DNA from: Desulfobacterales bacterium S7086C20
GTDB lineage: Bacteria; Desulfobacterota; Desulfobacteria; Desulfobacterales; C00003060
Length of the DNA: 37,463 bases
Assembly (NCBI GenBank): GCA_001751075.1
Contig: MAVP01000007.1
Location: 1 to 37,463, forward strand
Direction: 5' to 3'
Part shown: one piece after another, positions 18,278 to 27,572 of the stretch
Layout: each line of letters starts with the position of its first letter
Position numbering within the stretch: position 1 is the first letter of the stretch
Made by a program: the position numbers and the translations under genes
Notes under the pieces: generated by a model
What the model was told of the DNA's origin: nothing
Seen by the model: the letters and a program-made list of their open reading frames with translations, nothing else
The model's database searches: none

Positions 18278-19137
18278 CTATAGCAGCTCACCTCTTTTGG
18301 GGACATATTATGATGAGTTTTATGACATACCTTTCTTATAGCCAGCAGTTGTTCCAAAAGAGGCCTTAACTGCTGTAGGAGGACGGAATTGGGGCCATCA
18401 CAAAGGGCCTTATCCGGATTGGGATGAACCTCAAGGAAGATACCATCTACGCCGGCAGCCATTGCAGCCCTAGCCATCATGGGTACAAACTCTCTTTGCC
18501 CCCCTGATGTACAACCCGCCCCTCCTGGAAGCTGAACACTATGTGTGGCATCAAAAATCACAGGCCTTCCTAAGCGCCGCATTATGTGTAGACTGCGGAA
18601 ATCAACAACCAGATTATTATAACCGAAGCTACTTCCCCGCTCTGTGAGAAGAACCTGATCGTTGCCTGTTGAAATCACCTTTTCAACGATATGCTCTACG
18701 TCCCACGGGGCCAGGAATTGCCCCTTCTTAATATTCACTGGTTTCCCAGTCTCGGAAACCGCCACGACAAAATCTGTCTGACGACACATGAAGGCAGGAA
18801 TCTGTATAATATCAAGGACTTGTGCTGCTGACTCAATCTCTGAAAAACGGTGAACATCGGATATCACCGGGATATCCAGCTTGGACTTGATACCTGAAAT
18901 GATCTCCAATCCTTTGGAAAGCCCTGGTCCACGGTAAGATTTGAGTGCGGTTCGATTTGCCTTGTCATAGGAGGTCTTGAATACGAAAGGAACTTGAAGT
19001 TCATCAGTGAGATCTTTCAAAAAAGCGGCAATCTGGGTAGCCGACTCACGATTTTCGATTACGCACGGTCCAGCTATGAGAACGGGAAGACCTTCTCCTC
19101 CGATGGTCATTCCTGCTACATTAACAATATGTTGCAT
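18271..19137 (-). CDS. kdsA: 3-deoxy-8-phosphooctulonate synthase (KDO-8-P synthase)
   Basis: VLIAGPCVIENRESA..FKTSYDKANRTALKSYRGPGLSKGLEI..FDATHSVQLPGG. Confidence 0.95.
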   Translation of the reverse strand: MQHIVNVAGMTIGGEGLPVLIAGPCVIENRESATQIAAFLKDLTDELQVPFVFKTSYDKANRTALKSYRGPGLSKGLEIISGIKSKLDIPVISDVHRFSEIESAAQVLDIIQIPAFMCRQTDFVVAVSETGKPVNIKKGQFLAPWDVEHIVEKVISTGNDQVLLTERGSSFGYNNLVVDFRSLHIMRRLGRPVIFDATHSVQLPGGAGCTSGGQREFVPMMARAAMAAGVDGIFLEVHPNPDKALCDGPNSVLLQQLRPLLEQLLAIRKVCHKTHHNMSPKEVSCYRC

Positions 19138-19228
19138 GCGATATTCGTGCCATAAAGGTCATCCGAGTTGTGTCTAAGACTGAAAATGCAAACAATGTTA
19201 TATATTTTTTATCGTAGACTTGGGCAAA

Positions 19229-19282
19229 TGTCAAGAATCATGAGGGATAAAAGAAAGGACGAATGAGTCTTGATTCTTGACA
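19229..19282. promoter_or_regulatory. 12-bp perfect inverted repeat in the divergent kdsA / M23 peptidase intergenic region
   Basis: TGTCAAGAATCA (19229-19240) and TGATTCTTGACA (19271-19282); the right arm contains TTGACA. Confidence 0.55.
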
Positions 19283-19331
19283 AACAAATTGCTATGGTCC
19301 GATTTTAACTTCTTAGGACAATAGTAATAAT

Positions 19332-20759
19332 ATGGCAGGCAGGTCAAAGACTTCAAAGAAGAATTCAAGATTTCCTTTCCTTGTTGTTGTGGGTATTATT
19401 GTGGTTGCCGGGGTAATCGTTTTGCTGTGGCAAGCGAAAAAAAGGCTGGAAGGCGAACCCCCAACTTTTGTTTTGAAAACCCCAATCAAATCCATTGGCT
19501 TATCGTATACCCTCGAAGGGGTTGCCTCTGATGGAAAAAGTGGGCTAAAAAGGCTGTGGGTAGCAATAATGCAACGGGGAAAAGAGGTGGTGTTGCTGGA
19601 CAAAGCCTTCCCGGCAGAGGGACTGTTGCGAAACGGTACTGTTCAAGAACACACGGTTTCTATTAAAATAAATGTAAAAGATCTTGACTTTAAGGATGGG
19701 AAAGTGATCCTTAGGGCAACTGTTTGGGATTACTCTTACCGAGACTGGTGGTCTGGAAATCGGGCCTATATGGAACATGAATTTATTATTGACACGAAAC
19801 CACCAATCATGGATGTACTTACCCACCAACATAATCTCAACCAAGGGGGAACAGGTCTAACAGTCTATACCGCATCGGAACCTCTTGGTTCAACCGGCGT
19901 ATGGGTGGGAGAGCGGTTTTTCCCGGGCTCGACAGGATATTTTTCTAACTCTGATACATTTCTAGCCTTTTTTGCCCTTCCCTACGACAAAGGACCAGAA
20001 ACCAGACTGTATCTGTCAGCCACGGACAATGCCGGCAACACCTCGCAGAAAGGATTTTTCCACTATATTAATGCAAAGAGGTTCAAGCACGACGCCATCA
20101 ATCTCTCTGACCGGTTTCTTAATCAAAAAATGCCAGAATTTCAAGGAGTTATGCGCTGGGATAACTCTTCTACTTCCCTTCTTGAAAAGTTCCTTGCTGT
20201 AAACCGAGACCAACGTTTGGCTGATTACAAGATCATCCAAAGGGTATGCAAAGAAAGTGACCCCAAAAAATATTGGGAAGGTTCCTTTTTAAGGCTTCCT
20301 AACTCGGCCCGAAAGGCTGGTTTTGCTGACCATCGTTCCTACAAGTATAAAGGAAAAACTGTTGACAAGCAGGTGCACCTGGGAATCGACCTGGCTTCAA
20401 TTGCCCGTTCCCCCGTTCCTGCAGCCAATAGTGGCCGAATTGCTTTTGCCGAGAATCTGGGTATCTACGGACAAACAGTTATTATTGACCACGGCTTTGC
20501 TATTTTTAGTATGTACAGTCACCTAAGTCGTATTGGGGTCACCATAGACCAGGTGGTATCCAGGGGAGATGTGATCGGTTTGACCGGTAGTACGGGCATG
20601 GCTGGAGGCGATCACCTGCATTTTGCCATCTTGGTTCACAACACATTTGTAAATCCAATCGAGTGGTGGGACCCAGATTGGATCAAACATAATGTTACGA
20701 GTAAGTTGGCGAACATTAACAAACAAATACCTACAACAGACAAGGAGACAAATCAGTGA
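19332..20759 (+). CDS. M23 family metallopeptidase with N-terminal TM anchor
   Basis: HLGIDLASIARSPVPAANSGRI..IDHGFAIFSMYSHLSRI..GDVIGLTGSTGMAGGDHLHFAILV. Confidence 0.92.
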   Translation: MAGRSKTSKKNSRFPFLVVVGIIVVAGVIVLLWQAKKRLEGEPPTFVLKTPIKSIGLSYTLEGVASDGKSGLKRLWVAIMQRGKEVVLLDKAFPAEGLLRNGTVQEHTVSIKINVKDLDFKDGKVILRATVWDYSYRDWWSGNRAYMEHEFIIDTKPPIMDVLTHQHNLNQGGTGLTVYTASEPLGSTGVWVGERFFPGSTGYFSNSDTFLAFFALPYDKGPETRLYLSATDNAGNTSQKGFFHYINAKRFKHDAINLSDRFLNQKMPEFQGVMRWDNSSTSLLEKFLAVNRDQRLADYKIIQRVCKESDPKKYWEGSFLRLPNSARKAGFADHRSYKYKGKTVDKQVHLGIDLASIARSPVPAANSGRIAFAENLGIYGQTVIIDHGFAIFSMYSHLSRIGVTIDQVVSRGDVIGLTGSTGMAGGDHLHFAILVHNTFVNPIEWWDPDWIKHNVTSKLANINKQIPTTDKETNQ

Positions 20760-21925
20760 AGCGCCACAAAGTCAATAAGACCTTTCAAGAAATCAATGAG
20801 AAGATTAGGAACGGCAAGGTTGTTGTGGTAACGGCCGATCAGATCATTGATATTGTAAAAGAAAAAGGTCCAGTTGAGGCGGCTAAACATGTAGATGTAG
20901 TCACCACAGGCACTTTTGCGCCAATGTGTTCCTCCGGGGCATTTATTAATTTCGGGCATACAACGCCCGTGATAAAGGCTTCAAAGGTCTGGTTGAACAA
21001 TGTCCCAGCATATGCCGGGCTTGCAGCAGTAGATTGTTTTATCGGGGCTACAGAACTGTGTGAAGAAGACCCAATGAACAGGGTCCACCCCGGAGAATTC
21101 AAGTACGGTGGTGGTCACGTCATTCAGGATCTTGTCGCCGGCAAGAAGGTACATCTGGAAGCAAGTGCCTATGGTACAGACTGTTATCCAAACAGGGCGT
21201 TCGAAAAGGAAATTACTCTTAAGAAACTTCCCATGGCTACATTGTGTAATCCAAGAAACGGGTATCAGAACTATAATTGTGCCATAAATATGACTGATAA
21301 AACAATCTTCACATACATGGGCACTCTTAAGCCTAACATGGGAAATGCCAACTACTGTAGTGCAGGCCAACTCAGCCCCCTGATGAATGACCCCTATTAT
21401 ATGACGATTGGAATTGGGACGAGGATCTTTCTTGGCGGAGCACAAGGATTCGTAACATGGCATGGCACACAACACAAACCGAAGGTCAAACGAACAAGAA
21501 AGGGCACACCCATGTCTCCTGCCGGCACCCTATGGGTAACGGGGGATTTAAAGAAGATGAGTCACAAATGGTTAGTGGGCGTAAGTATTCAAGGCTATGG
21601 CAGCTCTTTGGCCGTAGGTTTGGGAGTGCCTATTCCCATATTGAATGAGGAAATCGTAAAGTTTACTGCCGTTTCAGACGATGATATTTTCACCCAGATT
21701 GTTGATTATGGACACGATTACCCACAGGGCATCTCCAATAGTTATGGTACAGTAAGTTACGGTGAACTTAAAAGCGGCAACATCCAGATAAATGGTCAGG
21801 ATGTACCAACTGCCCCCCTATCAAGCGTCGTTCGGGCAAGAGAAATAGCAGAAACTTTAAAGAAGTGGGTAGAAAATGGGAAATTTATACTGGGCGAACC
21901 CCAGGAATTACTCCCTTTATCGTAA
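20756..21925 (+). CDS. DUF39 / homocysteine biosynthesis family protein
   Basis: TTGTFAPMCSSGAFINFGHTTPVIKASKVWLNNVPAYAGLAAVD..NCAINMTDKTIFTYMGTLKPNMGNANYCSAGQLSPL. Confidence 0.9.
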   Translation: MKRHKVNKTFQEINEKIRNGKVVVVTADQIIDIVKEKGPVEAAKHVDVVTTGTFAPMCSSGAFINFGHTTPVIKASKVWLNNVPAYAGLAAVDCFIGATELCEEDPMNRVHPGEFKYGGGHVIQDLVAGKKVHLEASAYGTDCYPNRAFEKEITLKKLPMATLCNPRNGYQNYNCAINMTDKTIFTYMGTLKPNMGNANYCSAGQLSPLMNDPYYMTIGIGTRIFLGGAQGFVTWHGTQHKPKVKRTRKGTPMSPAGTLWVTGDLKKMSHKWLVGVSIQGYGSSLAVGLGVPIPILNEEIVKFTAVSDDDIFTQIVDYGHDYPQGISNSYGTVSYGELKSGNIQINGQDVPTAPLSSVVRAREIAETLKKWVENGKFILGEPQELLPLS

Positions 21926-21931
21926 GGATTC

Positions 21932-22076
21932 GTCATGAAATAAGTGTCTCAAGATTGCGAAGGATTTTGGGCTGTATTCAAGGCGCTCGGGCGGGAGCAT
22001 ACCGAGGTATGTAACCGACCGAGCAACGCAGAAGACGGCCCAAAAGACCAGCAAAATGTGACAGTTATTGAGTGAC
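21932..22076 (+). repeat. copy C of the dispersed structured intergenic element (subfamily 2)
   Basis: TTTTGGGC..CAAGGCGCTCGG..GCATAC-CGAG-GTATGT..CCGAGCAACGC..GGCCCAAAA; outer imperfect inverted repeat GTCATGAAATAAGTGTC / GTCACTCAATAACTGTC (reverse complement). Confidence 0.8.
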
Positions 22077-22087
22077 AAGCCCTAAAC

Positions 22088-22750
22088 TTGGAAAGGAATT
22101 GTATAACGTTGAAAGAAGATAAAGAAACTGAAACTCCTGTCCAACCCCGGAAGAGTATCTTTCGGGAATATGCAGAGGCGATACTCGTTGCCGTGGTTCT
22201 TGCCCTTTTTATAAGGACCTTTGTTGTGCAAGCCTTTAAAATCCCTTCCGGCTCCATGAAACCAACATTGTTAGTGGGAGACCACATCCTTGTAAACAAG
22301 TTTATCTACGGCGTAAAGCTCCCTTTCTTGGACACGACCCTTATTCCCATCGCAGAGCCTAAAAGAGGCGATATCGTTGTGTTCAAATTCCCTGAAGATC
22401 CCAAGAAGGATTTCATCAAGCGGGTTATGGGGGTTGAGGGTGACGTCATTGAGATTCGAAATAAAAAGGTCTATCTCAATAACAAGCCTATGAAGGATCC
22501 ATACGGGATACACACAGATCCTCACATTATTTCAGGAAGGGCAAGGCCACGGGACAACTTTGGGCCGATCACGGTACCACCGGACTCTCTTTTTGTTATG
22601 GGAGACAACCGTGATCACAGTTATGACAGCCGGTTTTGGAAATTCGTGGATCTCGCAAAGGTAAAGGGCAAGGCATTTATCATCTATTGGTCCTGGGATG
22701 GGCCAAGTTCGGATGTGAGATGGACACGGCTAGCCGATATCATTCATTAG
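22088..22750 (+). CDS. lepB: signal peptidase I
   Basis: VVQAFKIPSGSMKPTLLVGDHILVNKF..RGDIVVFKFPEDPKKDFIKRVMGVEGD..FVMGDNRDHSYDSRFW. Confidence 0.96.
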   Translation: MERNCITLKEDKETETPVQPRKSIFREYAEAILVAVVLALFIRTFVVQAFKIPSGSMKPTLLVGDHILVNKFIYGVKLPFLDTTLIPIAEPKRGDIVVFKFPEDPKKDFIKRVMGVEGDVIEIRNKKVYLNNKPMKDPYGIHTDPHIISGRARPRDNFGPITVPPDSLFVMGDNRDHSYDSRFWKFVDLAKVKGKAFIIYWSWDGPSSDVRWTRLADIIH

Positions 22751-22753
22751 AGG

Positions 22754-22908
22754 TGATAGACTCATAAAAAGTCTACAAACAGACGACAAAGTAAAAAGCT
22801 TCAGATGCAAGGCGCGTGAGTTTTTAAAGAATGAGGCGTACTTATCGTACGTTGCAATGACGAAAAATGAAGCGCAACGCCGCAGATGGACTTTTTACGA
22901 AGTCGTCA
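22754..22908 (+). repeat. copy B of the dispersed structured intergenic element (subfamily 1)
   Basis: Terminal inverted repeats TGATAGACTCATAAAAAGTCTAC / GATGGACTTTTTACGAAGTCGTCA; extensive identity with the reverse complement of 16169-16348. Confidence 0.9.
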
Positions 22909-23031
22909 GAGGTATTGTCATCCTTTTGCCCTTGACTTGTCCTGATTTCCAGTGCTAATAGGGTCATCGGTCTTGTTGCAGGGAGGTTCATAACGTAGAT
23001 GTTTATATTTGAAAGACAAGTTCCAGAGGGC

Positions 23032-23071
23032 AAAAGCCTCTTAACCTGTTAGGTTAAAGAGGCTTTTTTTT
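23032..23071 (+). terminator. intrinsic terminator / putative attenuator in the pyrB leader
   Basis: AAAAGCCTCTTAACCTgttAGGTTAAAGAGGCTTTTTTTT about 45 bp upstream of the pyrB start. Confidence 0.85.
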
Positions 23072-23115
23072 GGCTAAATTGTTGGCTTCATTGCGGAGAG
23101 GGATTAATACAGTTT

Positions 23116-24039
23116 GTGAAGTTTGAAAAGAAAGACATTTTAGACATCGAAAGCTTGTCTAGAGATGAGATTGGTCTCATCCTCGACACGGCGGATTCTC
23201 TTAAGGAGATATCGAGTCGTGCTATCAAGAAAGTACCCACCCTGCGTGGTAAAACGATTGTCCATTTCTTCCATGAATCAAGCACCAGAACTCGAACATC
23301 CTTTGAGATCGCAGCCAAAAGACTCAGTGGCGACACAGTAAGTATCTCCGCATCCACTAGTAGCATCGTAAAGGGAGAAACCCTGGCAGATACAGCCAGA
23401 AATCTTGAGGCAATGAACCCTGACGCAATCATACTTCGCCATAAGGCGGCCGGCACTCCTCATATGCTTGCTCGCTTAGTAAAAAGTTCCGTGATCAATG
23501 CCGGGGATGGCATGCACGCACACCCAACTCAGGCATTGCTGGACATGATGACAATACGCGAGAGAAAGGGCCGTCTTGACGGGCTCAACATAGTCATTGC
23601 AGGTGATATTGCCCACAGTCGTGTTGCCCGCTCTAACATAGTAGGCTTTACTAAGATGGGAGCTCGAGTTAGCCTGGTTGGCCCGCCAACCATGATTCCC
23701 CAAGGCATAGAAACCCTGGGCGCTTCTGCAAGCTATGACATCAAAGAAGCAATCGGAGACGCTGATATTATCATGATGCTGCGTATTCAAAAGGAGCGAC
23801 AAGAATCATTTCTATTCCCTTCCGATCGGGAATACGCACGATATTTCGGTTTAACCGCAGAAACCTTGGCCACGGCAAAGGACGATGTCCTGATTATGCA
23901 TCCCGGCCCCATCAACAGGGGCGTTGAAATTGCCCCTGAGGTTGCTGATGGCCCGTACTCAGTCATACTGGAACAAGTGGCTAATGGCGTGGCTGTACGA
24001 ATGGCTATCCTTTATCTTCTCCTTGGAGGGCCCAGGTGA
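23116..24039 (+). CDS. pyrB: aspartate carbamoyltransferase catalytic subunit
   Basis: [61 protein letters not shown] start. Confidence 0.96.
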   Translation: MKFEKKDILDIESLSRDEIGLILDTADSLKEISSRAIKKVPTLRGKTIVHFFHESSTRTRTSFEIAAKRLSGDTVSISASTSSIVKGETLADTARNLEAMNPDAIILRHKAAGTPHMLARLVKSSVINAGDGMHAHPTQALLDMMTIRERKGRLDGLNIVIAGDIAHSRVARSNIVGFTKMGARVSLVGPPTMIPQGIETLGASASYDIKEAIGDADIIMMLRIQKERQESFLFPSDREYARYFGLTAETLATAKDDVLIMHPGPINRGVEIAPEVADGPYSVILEQVANGVAVRMAILYLLLGGPR

Positions 24040-25322
24040 AGCGTACGGTGATTCAAGGCGGCCATGTAGTCGACCCAGAAACAGGCATCGACGGTCTGTT
24101 CGATATTGTGATCGAAGATGGCAAGATTCTAAGCGTTGGGGATTCGAAACCGGGAACTGGAGACTGGAAACTGGAAACAATTGATGCCACCGACAAGGTG
24201 GTTACTCCTGGCCTCATCGACATGCACACACATCTCCGGGAACCCGGTCATGAATATAAAGAAACCATTCAAACAGGATGCCTGGCGGCAGTCCATGGTG
24301 GTTTTACAACCATTTGTTGTATGCCCAATACGCAGCCGGTCAACGATAATCAATCGGTGACGGACTATATTCTCAAGAAGGCAAGGGCAGCTGGAAGTGT
24401 TCGTGTCTATCCCATTGGTGCCGTAAGTCAGGGACTCAAGGGGAAGAATCTGGCCGAATACGGCGAGATGAAGGCCGCCGGAGTTGTCGCGCTTTCAGAC
24501 GATGGCAACCCCGTGATGAATGCCCAGCTGATGCGGCGTGCCATGGAATATGCTAAGGCTTTTGAACTGCTGATAATTTCTCACTGTGAAGACCGAGATC
24601 TTACCTCAAACGGGGTTATGAATGAGGGGGTCACGGCTACTCGTTTGGGCCTTGCAGGCATACCGAACAGTTCGGAAAGCGTTATGGTGGCAAGAGATAT
24701 TGCCTTATGCGAACTCACAGGCGCCCCTGTTCATATTGCACACGTAAGTACTGAAGATTCGGTACGTATTATTCGTAATGCCAAGGAACGTGGCTTGCCG
24801 GTGACGGCAGAGACAGCGCCACATTATTTCTCCTTAACTGAAGAGGCAGTCCTAAATTATGACACTAATGCCAAGGTCCACCCCCCCCTTCGCACAGCCA
24901 AAGACAGAGAAGCTATCCGTCAAGGACTTGCAGATGGCGCCATTGATATTATTGCCAGTGACCATGCTCCCCACAGTAGTGTGGAAAAGGAAGTAGAGTT
25001 TGAGGCTGCAGCTAATGGCTTGATCGGCATGGAGACTTCCTTGCCTTTAAGTTTGAAGTTACTGGAAAAGGGTTTTTTGAGTTTAACGGATCTTGTCTTA
25101 AAAATGTCAGTCAATCCTGCACGGGTGCTAAGGCTTGATCATATCGGTCTCAAACCCGGCAACCCCGCAGATCTCACAGTCATCGATCTAGAAAAGAGAT
25201 TTACAATCAATGCTGACACCTTCCGCTCCAAGAGTCGAAACACACCATTTAATGGCTGGCAAGTAAAAGGAAAGGCGGTCATTACAATGGTAGGGGGAAA
25301 GGTCGTCTTTAATGACTACTAA
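24036..25322 (+). CDS. pyrC: dihydroorotase
   Basis: [58 protein letters not shown]. Confidence 0.96.
   Translation: MKRTVIQGGHVVDPETGIDGLFDIVIEDGKILSVGDSKPGTGDWKLETIDATDKVVTPGLIDMHTHLREPGHEYKETIQTGCLAAVHGGFTTICCMPNTQPVNDNQSVTDYILKKARAAGSVRVYPIGAVSQGLKGKNLAEYGEMKAAGVVALSDDGNPVMNAQLMRRAMEYAKAFELLIISHCEDRDLTSNGVMNEGVTATRLGLAGIPNSSESVMVARDIALCELTGAPVHIAHVSTEDSVRIIRNAKERGLPVTAETAPHYFSLTEEAVLNYDTNAKVHPPLRTAKDREAIRQGLADGAIDIIASDHAPHSSVEKEVEFEAAANGLIGMETSLPLSLKLLEKGFLSLTDLVLKMSVNPARVLRLDHIGLKPGNPADLTVIDLEKRFTINADTFRSKSRNTPFNGWQVKGKAVITMVGGKVVFNDY
24152..24179 (+). repeat. four-unit imperfect 7-bp tandem repeat inside pyrC
   Basis: GGGAACT GGAGACT GGAAACT GGAAACA. Confidence 0.8.
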
Positions 25323-26721
25323 TGTCGCTAACCTCCTAGTCGTAGATGACGATCTGAGTATGCGTGAGATGCTCGATGTCATGCTCACCTCAGAAGGATA
25401 CAACATTGAGTATGCTGAAGACGGGTCAAAGGCCATTCGCATGCTCGCAAAGAGAGACTACGACCTTGTTATCTCCGATATCAGAATGGGGCCTGTAGAC
25501 GGGCTTGCCGTACTCAAAGAGGCAAAGAGACGCTCACCTGAAACGCTGGTTATCATGATCTCTGCTTTTGCAACCACTGAAACAGCTGTTGAGGCAATGA
25601 ACGACGGCGCCTATGATTACATTCCAAAACCATTCGATGTGGATGAGATGAAGCAGACCATCAGAAACGCATTGGAAAGAAAAACCCTGGAAAATGAAAA
25701 GCAAGCCCTGGAAGCTGAACTCAAAAAGACCTACCATTTTGAAAGTATTGTGGGAAATAGTCCGGCGCTAATGAGAATTTACACTACCATCAAGCAGGTA
25801 GCTGACACGCGAACCAATGTACTTATCACCGGAGAAAGCGGTACGGGCAAGGAACTGATTGCCAGAGGCATCCATAATAATAGCAGCAGAAAGGATAGCC
25901 CCTTTACGGTTATCCACTGTGCAGGAATACCCGAGACGTTGATGGAAAGTGAACTCTTTGGTCACAGAAAAGGGGCCTTCACCGGGGCTGTTGAGAACAA
26001 AGAGGGACTCTTTGAGGCAAGCCATGATGGCACGGTCTTCCTTGATGAAATCGCCGAACTTTCACCCACTATACAGGTCAAACTCCTCAGGGTTGTCCAC
26101 GAAAAGGCCTTCAAACGGGTAGGAGACACCAAAGACATTGAAGTAGACATCCGGATCATTTCAGCGACAAACAAGAACCTCGAAGACGAGGTTATTGCTG
26201 GAAACTTCAGAGAAGACCTCTTTTACCGCCTAAATGTAATCCACATTGATACCCCCCCTCTTAGGGAAAGAAAGGAAGACCTGCCTGCCCTAGCTCACCA
26301 TTTTTTGGAAAAGTTTTCAAAAGAGATGGGAAAATCCATACACAAGCTTTCCTCCTACGCCCTGGATATGCTTGCCACGTATGATTTTCCTGGAAACATA
26401 AGAGAGCTCGAAAATATGATCGAAAGAAGTGTAGCCACAGCCACCACCAATATCATCCTGCCGGAAAGCCTTGCTCTGGCCAGCCATAAGCAAACTAAAA
26501 CACAGCAAGGAGAAACCGTATCTGCCACTCCTGTCATCCAGGACTTCCCGCCAACAGGGATTGATTTGGAAGGCATGTTAGGCAACATGGAAAGACAATA
26601 TTTATTAAAGGCTATGGAGATGTCTGGAGGGGGCAAGCAAAAAGCCGCCGAACTACTTGGGATTACCATGCGAAACCTGCGCTATCGTTTAGAAAAACTG
26701 GAAAAAGAAAAAGCGCAATAG
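25312..26721 (+). CDS. sigma54-dependent response regulator (receiver-AAA+-Fis, NtrC/PilR type)
   Basis: LLVVDDDLSMREML receiver; GESGTGKELIARGIH; ELFGHRKGAFTGAVENKEGLFEAS; C-terminal Fis HTH QKAAELLGITMRNLRYRLEKL. Confidence 0.95.
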   Translation: MTTNVANLLVVDDDLSMREMLDVMLTSEGYNIEYAEDGSKAIRMLAKRDYDLVISDIRMGPVDGLAVLKEAKRRSPETLVIMISAFATTETAVEAMNDGAYDYIPKPFDVDEMKQTIRNALERKTLENEKQALEAELKKTYHFESIVGNSPALMRIYTTIKQVADTRTNVLITGESGTGKELIARGIHNNSSRKDSPFTVIHCAGIPETLMESELFGHRKGAFTGAVENKEGLFEASHDGTVFLDEIAELSPTIQVKLLRVVHEKAFKRVGDTKDIEVDIRIISATNKNLEDEVIAGNFREDLFYRLNVIHIDTPPLRERKEDLPALAHHFLEKFSKEMGKSIHKLSSYALDMLATYDFPGNIRELENMIERSVATATTNIILPESLALASHKQTKTQQGETVSATPVIQDFPPTGIDLEGMLGNMERQYLLKAMEMSGGGKQKAAELLGITMRNLRYRLEKLEKEKAQ

Positions 26722-26881
26722 CAGGTTTAAGTTTTTCCGATTCCACGTCGATCATTGTTTGAAACGTTACTTGATACAGTTATGTAGTGCAACCGAAACG
26801 CTGAACCATGAACGACCGCGACAAAATTTGTCAAGTTATTGACACTTTTTGTAATTATTCCTGCTTAGGAGGTATTTCGTA

Positions 26882-27058
26882 TTGAAACTATCAAGCCCTG
26901 ATATTCCAAGAATATCAGGGAACTACATCGATATTGGAAAACATGGCAAAATCGGTATGCTTTTTGCTGAGCTTAACAGCAATCGATTGAAAGAAAAAAA
27001 GCAACTTAATTACCTGATAGGATCACAGACAAAGAAAAACAACTGTGAAGGGAGGTGA
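26882..27058 (+). CDS. possible small ORF in the pilA leader
   Basis: TTG start preceded by AGGAGG; 58 aa LKLSSPDIPRISGNYIDIGKHGKIGMLFAELNSNRLKEKKQLNYLIGSQTKKNNCEGR. Confidence 0.3.
   Translation: MKLSSPDIPRISGNYIDIGKHGKIGMLFAELNSNRLKEKKQLNYLIGSQTKKNNCEGR
26896..26920. repeat. perfect 11-bp inverted repeat (CCCTGATATTC-CAA-GAATATCAGGG)
   Basis: Read directly. Confidence 0.9.
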
Positions 27059-27174
27059 GGATGTAGAAAGTAGGGGGGCATAAATGACTTGAATAAAACA
27101 CTTCTAATTTTTTTAAAGCGGCATAGCCGCGCTCCAGAAAATCGGGGAGCGATTATATTAAAGGAGGTTTCACC

Positions 27175-27555
27175 ATGCTTCAAAAGCTAATCCAAAAAAA
27201 GAACCAAAAAGGTTTTACCCTTATCGAACTTATGATCGTAATCGCTATCATTGGTATCCTGGCGGCGATCGCTATTCCAAACTTCATAAGCTACAGGAAA
27301 CGGGCCTATGAAAGATCGGCCCAGTCAGACATGAAAAATGCCTATACTGCGGCAATGGCCTATCTGACGGATTATCCGGGTTGCTCACTAGCATATACTG
27401 ACTTGACAGGTGGTGGCGGTTTCAGGCCGACCACCAACGTGACTACAGCCGTTCCTGCCTCTGGTGCAGATTGCTTTACACTAACATCTACGCACGTCAG
27501 TGGCGACTATACCTTCAGTATTACACAGGATGGTTCCACCTCTAGCGGCAGCTAA
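27175..27555 (+). CDS. pilA: type IV major pilin-like protein
   Basis: KGFTLIELMIVIAIIGILAAIAIPNFISYRKRAYERSAQSDMKNAYTAAMAYLTDYPG; strong SD AAAGGAGG. Confidence 0.93.
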   Translation: MLQKLIQKKNQKGFTLIELMIVIAIIGILAAIAIPNFISYRKRAYERSAQSDMKNAYTAAMAYLTDYPGCSLAYTDLTGGGGFRPTTNVTTAVPASGADCFTLTSTHVSGDYTFSITQDGSTSSGS

Positions 27556-27572
27556 ATAACCCTCTAACTGAT

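Noticed and set aside
10024-19137. secG-tpiA-gap and rapZ-ptsN-hpf-rpoN-lptB-lptA-lptC-kdsA order as a novelty
   Set aside because: This is well-known conserved proteobacterial-type synteny; only the inserted element between lptB and rpoN is unusual.
20981-21475. 164-aa minus-strand ORF
   Set aside because: Antisense to the DUF39 gene with no recognisable domain.
24136-24360. 74-aa ORF starting [15 protein letters not shown]
   Set aside because: Alternate frame through the pyrC heptamer repeat; pyrC is the clear coding frame.
26953-26970. Sigma54-like TGGCAAAATCGGTATGCT upstream of pilA
   Set aside because: GG to GC spacing is 2 nt longer than the canonical -24/-12 spacing, so I do not call it.
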